A stretch of DNA of 46,442 nucleotides from Actinomycetota bacterium (GTDB lineage Bacteria; Actinomycetota; Acidimicrobiia; Spongiisociales; UBA11373). The DNA is taken from contig JAHLKU010000018.1 of assembly GCA_020444505.1 (NCBI GenBank), positions 1 through 46,442 of the forward strand. The letters run 5' to 3'. Below, in pieces: positions 8,240 to 14,952 of the stretch (within the stretch, counting starts at the first letter, position 1; each line of letters opens with the position of its first letter). The notes beneath the pieces were generated by a model. That model searched no databases. It was not told the origin of the DNA and saw nothing but the letters and a program-made list of their open reading frames with translations. The translations under genes and the position numbers were made by a program.

Positions 8240-8650
8240 GTGCACCGGACCACCATCCACGTCCGCTGGGGCGAACTGGACCCCTACCACCACGTCAACC
8301 ACGCGACGTACCTCTCCTACCTGGAGCACGCCCGCATCGCCGCGCTGGAGTCGATCGGGTGGGGCATGGACGAGATCGCCGCCACCGGCCACCAGGTGGT
8401 GGTGGTGCGAGTCGACGTGCGCTTCGTCGCCCCGGCGGTCGGCGGGGACGAACTGGTGGTGGAGACCGCCATCGAACGGCTGCGCGGCGCCAGCAGCACC
8501 TGGCGGCAGCGCATCCTCCGGGGCGGCGAGGTCGTCCTCGACGCCGAGGTGACCGCCGCCTGCACCGACCTGGAGGGGCGCCCGTCGCGCACGCCGGCCG
8601 AGTTCCAGGAAGCGCTCCGGGCGCTGCTGGACGCCGGGGAGGGCCGGTGA
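8240..8650 (+). CDS. Acyl-CoA thioesterase, 4HBT/YbgC-like hotdog fold
   Basis: A 136-residue single hotdog-fold domain. The N-terminal VRWGELDPYHHVNHATYLSY contains the catalytic Asp and the HVNH signature of the 4-hydroxybenzoyl-CoA thioesterase group. Such enzymes hydrolyse acyl-CoA thioesters; chain-length preference is not predictable. Its TGA overlaps the GTG of the next gene (GTGA), so the two are probably cotranscribed and translationally coupled. Confidence 0.88.
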   Translation: MHRTTIHVRWGELDPYHHVNHATYLSYLEHARIAALESIGWGMDEIAATGHQVVVVRVDVRFVAPAVGGDELVVETAIERLRGASSTWRQRILRGGEVVLDAEVTAACTDLEGRPSRTPAEFQEALRALLDAGEGR

Positions 8651-9459
8651 GGAGCCGTCTCGCCGCCCTCGCCGTGGTCCTGGCCGCCGCCGCGGCAACG
8701 GCGGCGTGCGGCGGGGAAGCGGTGGACACCGGCGCCTACGACTACCTGTTCGGCGACCCGGCCGGGGCCACCGGGCTCGGCGATTCCGCCTGCCGCCCCG
8801 AACTGGTCGTCGACGGCGTGGTCGAGTTCCGCGCCACCGAGGGGACGCCGGCCCTGCTGGACGACCTCCGCTCCCGCGTCCTGGAGAACCCGCCGGCCCT
8901 GCCCGACGGCGACCCCTACGAGGATCCGTCGCTGGTGCCGGCCGACACCAGCGGGGTGTGCGCCGCCACGTTCGGCGCGTCGTCGTACCGCCTCGACACC
9001 TTCGCCGACACGGCGGAAGCGGACGCGGCGGGCGCGGTGGTCACCCACACCGGGGCGTGCGGAGCCTGCTCCGGCTTCGGGGACCTCGCCGTGTACCTGG
9101 AGCACCGGGACCTGGGAGACGCGGTCCGGGCCTGCGCGCTGCTGGCGCTGGGCAGCGACCCCGAGGCCACCCGGTCCTGCCTGCTCGACATCGGCTTCAG
9201 CGAGCCGTGCGCCCAGGCGTGGTGGTACAACAGCCTGCACACCCGCGACGCCTGCCTGGTGGTCTGCCTCGACGCCCTGAACGACCCCAACCACCTGCCG
9301 GATGGTTCGCTGAACCCGTGCCTCGCCTGCGACGAGGCCGAGAGCGGGCCGGTGTTCAAGGCCGTCGCAGGGCGCACCCGGCGCAACTCGGGCATCCCCA
9401 CCGCCATCTGCCGTCCCGGCGAGTCGGTGTCGCCGGTGCCCCACGACGCCTACCCGTAG
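8647..9459 (+). CDS. Cysteine-rich lipoprotein of unknown function
   Basis: A 270-residue predicted lipoprotein. The signal peptide ends in ATAAC with the acylated Cys at about residue 21. The mature part contains 12 further cysteines, several in close pairs (GACGAC, DACLVVC, NPCLAC), which suggests disulfides in an exported domain. GFGDLAVYLEHRDLG and SEPCAQAWWYNSLHTRDACL are distinctive segments but I do not recognise a family. The GTG start lies in the stop of the thioesterase gene and gives the right lipobox distance. The calculation that the even cysteine number reflects disulfides is inference. Confidence 0.7.
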   Translation: MRSRLAALAVVLAAAAATAACGGEAVDTGAYDYLFGDPAGATGLGDSACRPELVVDGVVEFRATEGTPALLDDLRSRVLENPPALPDGDPYEDPSLVPADTSGVCAATFGASSYRLDTFADTAEADAAGAVVTHTGACGACSGFGDLAVYLEHRDLGDAVRACALLALGSDPEATRSCLLDIGFSEPCAQAWWYNSLHTRDACLVVCLDALNDPNHLPDGSLNPCLACDEAESGPVFKAVAGRTRRNSGIPTAICRPGESVSPVPHDAYP

Positions 9460-9468
9460 GCGCCCGCC

Positions 9469-9474
9469 TACCCT
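9469..9474 (+). promoter_or_regulatory. -10 element TACCCT, leaderless promoter
   Basis: TACCCT 7 bases before the ATG at 9482; no ribosome binding site. Confidence 0.6.
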
Positions 9475-9481
9475 GCCGGGC

Positions 9482-9898
9482 ATGCTCGACACCTCCACCC
9501 CCGGCGGGGAGCGCGCCGCCGCCCGCCTCGCAGACGATCCGGTGATCTGGATGACGACGGTCCGACCCAACGGCCAGCCGCAGGCCTCGCCGGTGTGGTT
9601 CCTCTACGACGGCGGCGAGTTCCTGGTGTACAGCAAGGCGGGGACGGCCAGGACCGCCAACCTGGGAGCCAACCCCCGGGTGTCGCTGAACCTGGACGGA
9701 AACGGCACGGGCGGCGACATCGTCACCATCGAGGGGATCGCCACCATCGACCCGTCCGCTCCTCCCTCCACCGAGGTGGCCGCCTACCAGGACAAGTACC
9801 GAGTGATGATCGCCCGGAACGGGTGGACGCCCGCCTCGTTCGCAGCCGACTACCCGGTCGCCATCAGGATCCGCCCGGTGCGGACCAGAGCGTGGTGA
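9482..9898 (+). CDS. PPOX-class F420-dependent oxidoreductase (Rv3369-like)
   Basis: A 138-residue split-barrel protein. VIWMTTVRPNGQPQASPVWF and LVYSKAGTARTANLGANPRV match the Rv3369/TIGR03667 group, which binds coenzyme F420 in actinobacteria. These enzymes transfer hydride from F420H2 to poorly defined substrates. The presence of this class suggests the host makes F420, which fits an actinobacterium. Assignment to F420 instead of FMN rests on resemblance only. Confidence 0.82.
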   Translation: MLDTSTPGGERAAARLADDPVIWMTTVRPNGQPQASPVWFLYDGGEFLVYSKAGTARTANLGANPRVSLNLDGNGTGGDIVTIEGIATIDPSAPPSTEVAAYQDKYRVMIARNGWTPASFAADYPVAIRIRPVRTRAW

Positions 9899-9937
9899 CC
9901 GTGGGACAATGGGTCCCCGCGACCCGGTGAGAGCAAC

Positions 9938-10354
9938 GTGTTTCGCAGACGACCCAAGCCGATCAATCTGGAGCATCTCGACGACCTCGAGGAGATGAAG
10001 GCCGACGGCAAGCCAATCCTGTTGGACTTCTGGAACATGGGCTGCCAGGCGTGCCGGCTCATGGACGGCGTCGTCAAGGAACTGGCCGAGGAGTACCACG
10101 GCGGTGCCCACGTGGTCAAGGTGGACGTCGGCGCCGTGCCCGGTGCCATCCAGGCCTACAAGATCCAGGCGACCCCCACGTTCATCGTGCTCGCCAAGAG
10201 CCGGAAGAAGCCGTCGAAGAAGGCCCGCCAACGCGGCGCCCCCGACCCCGCAGACGCCCCGATGACCGCCCGGTTCCGGGTGAGCGGCATGACCCGCAAG
10301 GACGTGTTGGCCGGAGCCCTCGAATCGAACGGCGCCCGCCGGGCCGAGCGGTAG
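9938..10354 (+). CDS. Thioredoxin-family protein with CQAC active site
   Basis: A 138-residue cytoplasmic thioredoxin fold with no signal peptide. FWNMGCQACRLMDGVV holds a CxxC with the unusual CQAC spacing sequence, and IQATPTFIVL gives the cis-proline. After residue about 90 a basic insert (KSRKKPSKKARQRG) precedes a final helix. It should act in thiol-disulfide exchange or redox sensing. The GTG start has a GGTGAGAG ribosome binding site 6-7 bases upstream. The next gene follows in 14 bases, so the two may form an operon. Confidence 0.82.
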   Translation: MFRRRPKPINLEHLDDLEEMKADGKPILLDFWNMGCQACRLMDGVVKELAEEYHGGAHVVKVDVGAVPGAIQAYKIQATPTFIVLAKSRKKPSKKARQRGAPDPADAPMTARFRVSGMTRKDVLAGALESNGARRAER

Positions 10355-10368
10355 ACAGGAGGACCACC

Positions 10369-10755
10369 GTGACACCCCCCTGGCGCACGAAGTCGTCCCG
10401 CATGCCCCACCCGGTGTTCTTCGGGTTGGCGCTCATCACCGTCGGCCTGCTGTGGCTGCTGCGGGAGATGGGCGTCCTGCCCGACATCCGCTTCTGGACC
10501 CTGCTGTGGCTGGGGATCGGCGGCTGGCTGTTCGTGGGCACCGTGGCCGGACGGCGGCGGGGGTGGTTCTGGCCCCTCACGCTGCTGGGCATCGGCACCC
10601 TGATGCTGCTCCAGGACCTGGACACCATCCGGACCTTCAGCCTGGTGCCGGTGATCATCATCGGCCTGGGCGCGGCGATGGTGATCGAGGCGGTGGACTT
10701 CCGCAACCGGCGGGACGGGTCTCCCGACACGACCGCCGAGTGGCGGGACCTCTGA
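10369..10755 (+). CDS. LiaF/LiaI-like transmembrane protein
   Basis: A 128-residue membrane protein with four short hydrophobic helices in the pattern of the LiaI-LiaF transmembrane region (DUF5668 type): HPVFFGLALITVGLLWLL, FWTLLWLGIGGWLF, GWFWPLTLLGIGTLML and VPVIIIGLGAAMVI. Relatives in Firmicutes modulate cell-envelope stress signalling, but no LiaRS-type genes adjoin it here. The GTG start is fixed by a strong AGGAGG 7 bases upstream. The reading frame is open further upstream into the thioredoxin gene, which is not real coding. Confidence 0.75.
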   Translation: MTPPWRTKSSRMPHPVFFGLALITVGLLWLLREMGVLPDIRFWTLLWLGIGGWLFVGTVAGRRRGWFWPLTLLGIGTLMLLQDLDTIRTFSLVPVIIIGLGAAMVIEAVDFRNRRDGSPDTTAEWRDL

Positions 10756-10789
10756 GCGGACCCGCTCTCTCGCCGGCCGACCCCCTGGC

Positions 10790-10795
10790 TACCAT
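10790..10795 (+). promoter_or_regulatory. -10 element TACCAT, leaderless promoter of P-type ATPase
   Basis: TACCAT 9 bases before the ATG at 10805; no ribosome binding site. The second codon is GTG, so the start could also be at 10808. Confidence 0.5.
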
Positions 10796-10804
10796 CGGCG
10801 GCCG

Positions 10805-13336
10805 ATGGTGACGGGAGCCGAACCCAGGGCACAGGCGGGCACGCTGCACGGCCTCGGCGACGCCGACGTGGCGGCGCGGGTCGCCGCCGGCGCCGTCAAC
10901 GTCGTCCCCTCCGGCCCCACCCGCACCGTCGGCGAGATCGTCAAGGCGAACGTCGTCACCCTGTTCAACATCCTGCTCGGGGTGATGCTGGTGGTGGTGC
11001 TGATCGTGGCGCCCTTCCAGGACGCCATGTTCGGGCTGGTGCTGGTCGGGAACGCTGCGATCGGGATCATCCAGGAGCTGCGGGCGAAACGCACTCTCGA
11101 CCGACTGGCGCTGCTCAGCGCGCCGCGCGCCGCCGTCATCCGGAACGGGCGCGAGGCGGAGGTGCCGGTGGACCGCGTGGTCCTCGACGACCTGCTCACC
11201 CTGAAGGCCGGCGACCAGGTGGTGGTGGACGGCGTCGTCGTGGTCTCCGACAGCCTGGAGGTGAACGAGTCGCTGCTCACCGGGGAGTCGGACCCCATCC
11301 TCAAGGACCGCGGCGACGAGGTGCTGTCCGGCTCGTTCGTGTCGTCCGGCTCCGGCGTGTACAAGGCCCGCCGGGTGGGCGCCGACGCCTATGCGGCCCG
11401 CCTCGCAGAGGAGGCCCGCAAGTTCACCCTCGTCCGGTCCGAGCTGCGGGCGGGCATCGACAAGATCCTCCGGGGCATCACCTGGGTGCTCGTCCCCACC
11501 GCGCTGCTGCTCATCTGGAGCCAGTTCACCACGCTCACCGGGTGGCCCGACAGCCAGGGATGGGGCTGGGCCGACGTCAAGGAGGCCATCCGCCTCTCCA
11601 TCGCGGGGCTGGTGGCGATGATCCCCCAGGGGCTGGTGCTGCTGACCTCGGTCGCCTTCGCCGTCGGGGTGATCCGGCTGGGGCGGCGCCAGGTGCTGGT
11701 GCAGGAGTTGCCGGCCGTGGAGGGCCTGGCGCGGGTGGACACCGTCTGCTTCGACAAGACCGGCACCCTCACCGAGGGCCGGCTGGTGGTGGATCAGGTG
11801 GACCTGCTCACCGACCGCTACGACGTGCGGGCCGCGCTCGGGGCGCTGGGCGCCGCAGACCCCAACCCCAACGCCACCCTGCAGGCGATCACCGAGCAGT
11901 TCCCCGAGCCGTCGGGGTGGTGGCCGGTGGCCACCGTCCCGTTCTCGTCGGCCCGCAAGTGGAGCGGCGCCTCGTTCGGCAGCCTCGGCTCGTGGATCCT
12001 GGGAGCGCCCGAGATGATCCTGCCCGACCACCCCGCGGTCGCCGACCGGGTGGCTGCAGCGGCCGACCAGGGCAAGCGGGTGCTGCTGCTGGCCCACAGC
12101 GCCGCGGAGCTCACCGACGACCGGCTCCCGGCCGGCGTCGAGCCGGTGGCCCTGCTCTCCTTGAGCGACCGGGTGCGGCCCGATGCCGTGGACACCCTCC
12201 GCTACTTCGCCCGCCAGGGCGTCACCGCCAAGGTCATCTCCGGCGACCACCCCCAGACCGTGGCGGCCATCGCCCGGGAGGTGGGCATCGAGGGCGCCGA
12301 CCGGGTGGTCGATGCCCGCACCCTCCCCGAGGATCCCGCCGAGCTCGCCGAGGCGGTGGATCGGGGCACCGTGTTCGGCCGGGTCACCCCGCACCAGAAG
12401 CGCGCCATGGTCGGCGCGCTCCAGTCGCGCGGGCACGTGGTGGCGATGACCGGCGACGGCGTCAACGACGTGCTGGCCCTCAAGGACGCCGACATCGGCA
12501 TCGCGATGGGCTCGGGCTCGTCGGCGTCGCGGGCCGTCGCCCAGCTGGTGCTGCTCGACGGGTCGTTCGCCACCCTCCCCTCGGTGGTCGGCGAGGGCCG
12601 CCGGGTGATCGCCAACATCGAGCGGGTCGCCAACCTCTTCGTGGTCAAGACCGTCTACGCCTTCTTGCTGGCGGTGCTGGTGGGCCTGTTCTCCCGGCCG
12701 TTCCCCTTCGTCCCCCGCCACCTGACCCTGGTCGGCACGCTCACCATCGGCGCCCCCGCCTTCTTCATCGCCCTGGCTCCCACGGCCGACCGGGCCAGAT
12801 CGGGGTTCGTGGCGCGGGTGCTCCGCTTCGCCTTCCCGGTGGGGGCGCTCGCCGCCGCGTCCTCCTACATCGCCTACGAGCTGGCCATCTCGGAGAAGGT
12901 CTCGCTGATCGAGTCGCGGACCACGGCCACGCTGGTGCTCTTCGCCGTGGGCCTGTTCGCCCTGGTCATCAATGCCCGGCCGCTCACCACGCCCCGCAAG
13001 TGGCTGATCGGGGTGATGACGGCCGGGTTCCTGCTCGTGCTGTTCCTGCCATTCGGCCGGGAGTTCTTCGAGCTCGACCTGCCGCGGGCGGTGGTGATGC
13101 TGGCCGGGGTGGGCATCGTCGGCCTGGCCGGGTCCGTGATGTACGGGTCGCTCCGCAGCCTGGGCGTCATCCAGCGGGTGCCGCAGCTGCTGCGGGACCC
13201 GCAGTTGAGCCGGAGCGCGCTGGGTGCGCTCCGCTCCGGGATGGAGCGGATGCGGGAACGGGCCCGCAAGGTGGGCCAGCCCATGGACCCCGCCGACCTC
13301 CCCGATCCGCCTCCCCCTCCGGCCGAGCGGCGCTGA
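10805..13336 (+). CDS. Cation-transporting P-type ATPase (CtpE-like)
   Basis: An 843-residue ion pump. The actuator motif TGES is at 159-162, the phosphorylation motif DKTGTLTEG has Asp317, and the hinge TGDGVNDVLALKDADIGIAMG follows in the HAD domain. Transmembrane helices cluster at about 45-90, 220-245, 265-295 and from about 620 to 780. The membrane motif MIPQGLVLL before the phosphorylation domain and FQDAMFGLVLVGNAAIGIIQELRAKRTLDRL resemble mycobacterial CtpE, reported as a Ca2+ transporter. Ca2+ specificity here is inference. The C-terminal tail is basic and proline-rich. Confidence 0.9.
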   Translation: MVTGAEPRAQAGTLHGLGDADVAARVAAGAVNVVPSGPTRTVGEIVKANVVTLFNILLGVMLVVVLIVAPFQDAMFGLVLVGNAAIGIIQELRAKRTLDRLALLSAPRAAVIRNGREAEVPVDRVVLDDLLTLKAGDQVVVDGVVVVSDSLEVNESLLTGESDPILKDRGDEVLSGSFVSSGSGVYKARRVGADAYAARLAEEARKFTLVRSELRAGIDKILRGITWVLVPTALLLIWSQFTTLTGWPDSQGWGWADVKEAIRLSIAGLVAMIPQGLVLLTSVAFAVGVIRLGRRQVLVQELPAVEGLARVDTVCFDKTGTLTEGRLVVDQVDLLTDRYDVRAALGALGAADPNPNATLQAITEQFPEPSGWWPVATVPFSSARKWSGASFGSLGSWILGAPEMILPDHPAVADRVAAAADQGKRVLLLAHSAAELTDDRLPAGVEPVALLSLSDRVRPDAVDTLRYFARQGVTAKVISGDHPQTVAAIAREVGIEGADRVVDARTLPEDPAELAEAVDRGTVFGRVTPHQKRAMVGALQSRGHVVAMTGDGVNDVLALKDADIGIAMGSGSSASRAVAQLVLLDGSFATLPSVVGEGRRVIANIERVANLFVVKTVYAFLLAVLVGLFSRPFPFVPRHLTLVGTLTIGAPAFFIALAPTADRARSGFVARVLRFAFPVGALAAASSYIAYELAISEKVSLIESRTTATLVLFAVGLFALVINARPLTTPRKWLIGVMTAGFLLVLFLPFGREFFELDLPRAVVMLAGVGIVGLAGSVMYGSLRSLGVIQRVPQLLRDPQLSRSALGALRSGMERMRERARKVGQPMDPADLPDPPPPPAERR

Positions 13337-13381
13337 GCCCGCCCGCGCCGCGGAGCCCTGGGGCTACGCCGCCGGGGCCGG

Positions 13382-13387
13382 TACGAT
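13382..13387 (+). promoter_or_regulatory. -10 element TACGAT, leaderless promoter of nfuA-like gene
   Basis: TACGAT 8 bases before the ATG at 13396; no ribosome binding site. Confidence 0.6.
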
Positions 13388-13395
13388 CCCACCTC

Positions 13396-13998
13396 ATGCC
13401 GACCGATCAGACCGTCCTCACCGTCAGCGACGACGCCGCCGAGGCCATCCTCGGCATCCGCGAGCGCGAGCCCGACGCGCCCGACCTGGCCCTCTCGATC
13501 GCCGTGACCGGCGTCCAGGGCGTCGACTTCACCTACGAGCTGAGTTTCATCCCGGCCGAGGACGCCGGTGCCGAGGACTCGCTGACCACCCATGCAGGCC
13601 TGCCGGTGGTGGTGGCGGCCGGGAGCATCGCCAACCTGGACGGCGCCGCCATCGTGGTGCGGGACGGCGCCCTGGCCATCGACAACCCCAACAGCCCGCT
13701 CCCGGCGTTCGACCTCGACGCCGCGGTCGTGGACGGCGACCTGGCCACCCGGGTGCAGGCGGTGCTGGAGCACCAGATCAACCCGGCGATCGCGTCCCAC
13801 GGCGGCTACGCCGAACTGGCGGGCGTCGACGAGGACACGGTGTTCCTGAACCTCGGCGGCGGCTGCGCCGGTTGCGGCATGGCCCAGGCGACCCTGACCC
13901 AGGGCATCGAGGTGGCCATCAAGAACGCCATCCCCGAGATCACCCGCGTCGTGGACGTGACCGACCACGCCGCCGGCACCAACCCCTACTACCACTAG
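13396..13998 (+). CDS. nfuA: NfuA-type Fe-S cluster carrier protein
   Basis: A 200-residue two-domain protein. Residues about 1-100 resemble a degenerate A-type (IscA-like) scaffold domain that lacks its cysteines. Residues about 115-190 are a NifU C-terminal domain with GGGCAGCGMAQ, in which Cys157 and Cys160 would bridge a [4Fe-4S] cluster in a dimer. It delivers clusters to client enzymes, possibly including the dehydratase at 34882 and the NuoF-like protein at 43677. The upstream frame is open but the ATG at 13396 matches the family N-terminus. Confidence 0.9.
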   Translation: MPTDQTVLTVSDDAAEAILGIREREPDAPDLALSIAVTGVQGVDFTYELSFIPAEDAGAEDSLTTHAGLPVVVAAGSIANLDGAAIVVRDGALAIDNPNSPLPAFDLDAAVVDGDLATRVQAVLEHQINPAIASHGGYAELAGVDEDTVFLNLGGGCAGCGMAQATLTQGIEVAIKNAIPEITRVVDVTDHAAGTNPYYH

Positions 13999-14036
13999 GG
14001 CCGGCGGGCGGCGGAGGGGAAGCCGCCGGGCGGTGG

Positions 14037-14042
14037 CATACT
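14037..14042 (+). promoter_or_regulatory. Possible -10 element CATACT of dps
   Basis: CATACT lies 33 bases before the dps GTG, which has its own strong ribosome binding site (GAGGAGG). A leadered transcript starting near 14049 is plausible. Confidence 0.35.
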
Positions 14043-14075
14043 CAGAGGAGCACACCACCTCGTGAGGAGGCCCCC

Positions 14076-14543
14076 GTGGAGATCGACATCGGCATCGACG
14101 ACGAAGCCCGCACCCGGATCAACGGCACGCTCGAGCGGCTGCTGGCCGACACCTACACGCTGTACCTGAAGACCCAGAACTACCACTGGAACGTGACCGG
14201 GCCGATGTTCCGGGCGCTCCACCTGATGTTCGAGGAGCAGTACATCGAGTTGAGGGACGCGGTGGACGAGATCGCCGAGCGCATCCGCTCGCTCGGGTTC
14301 GTCTCCCCGGGCTCGTTCGCGGAGTTCTCCGGCCTCACCCAGATCGCCGAGGGCAAGGGCACCGAGGACGCCATGCAGATGGTCCGCAACCTGGCCGAAG
14401 GCCACGAGGCGGCGGCCCGCCGCGCCCGCGCCGTGGTCGAGGAAGCCGAACCGGCGGGCGACGTCGCCACCGCCGACCTCGCCACCGTGCGCATCGAGAC
14501 GCACGAGAAGACCGCCTGGATGCTGCGGGCGACGGCCTCCTAG
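14076..14543 (+). CDS. dps: Dps-family DNA-protecting ferritin
   Basis: A 155-residue mini-ferritin. YHWNVTGPMFRALHLMFEEQY is the Dps signature. The ferroxidase ligands His37, His49, Asp64 and Glu68 all appear with the usual spacings of 12, 15 and 4. Dps forms a dodecamer that oxidises Fe2+ with H2O2, stores iron and may bind DNA. The GTG start is fixed by GAGGAGG 5 bases upstream. A candidate hairpin lies directly after the stop, facing the convergent plsB cluster. Confidence 0.93.
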   Translation: MEIDIGIDDEARTRINGTLERLLADTYTLYLKTQNYHWNVTGPMFRALHLMFEEQYIELRDAVDEIAERIRSLGFVSPGSFAEFSGLTQIAEGKGTEDAMQMVRNLAEGHEAAARRARAVVEEAEPAGDVATADLATVRIETHEKTAWMLRATAS

Positions 14544-14560
14544 CCGGGCCCGGAGCCCGG
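14544..14560. terminator. Hairpin between convergent dps and plsB clusters
   Basis: CCGGGC (14544-14549) and GCCCGG (14555-14560) form a perfect 6-bp stem with a 5-base loop in a 23-base gap between convergent genes. It could stop transcription from both sides; no T-run is present. Confidence 0.4.
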
Positions 14561-14566
14561 ACCGCC

Positions 14567-14950
14567 TCAACCGACCCGGTCCGCCCATCCCCGCAGCGCC
14601 GCCGCGCCCTGCACGGCGGCGAAGCCGAGCACCTGGACGGCCGCCAGCCCCAGCACCGCGCCGCCGGGGCCGCTGGTCGCCGACGCCCACACCGCCAGGG
14701 CCACGGCGGCGGCCAGGTTGATCCCGGCCACGAGGGCGGTCGGGCCCCACCAGCCGTCGGCGCGGGCCATCCCCCAGACGATCCCCGCCCACGCGATCAC
14801 TCCGAACCCGGAGAGCGCCAGCAGCCAGACCGGGACCGCCAGGTGGCTCGCCAGCGGCCCGGCGAAGGCCACCGCCGCCGACCCCGCGGTGGCGCAGTAG
14901 GCGGCGTCCCAGCGGAGGGCGCTGCGGGCCACCGCCCGTGGAGAGGGCAC
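14567..14950 (-). CDS. Small integral membrane protein
   Basis: A 127-residue protein with four likely transmembrane helices and a short basic N-terminus (VPSPRAVARSALRWDA). Hydrophobic runs such as LAVPVWLLALSGFGVIAWAG and GPGGAVLGLAAVQVLGFAAV dominate. I do not recognise a family. The GTG start lies 2 bases past the plsB stop, so it is almost surely translated from the plsB mRNA, which hints at a membrane-lipid or envelope role. Confidence 0.6.
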   Translation of the reverse strand: MPSPRAVARSALRWDAAYCATAGSAAVAFAGPLASHLAVPVWLLALSGFGVIAWAGIVWGMARADGWWGPTALVAGINLAAAVALAVWASATSGPGGAVLGLAAVQVLGFAAVQGAAALRGWADRVG

Positions 14951-14952
14951 GC

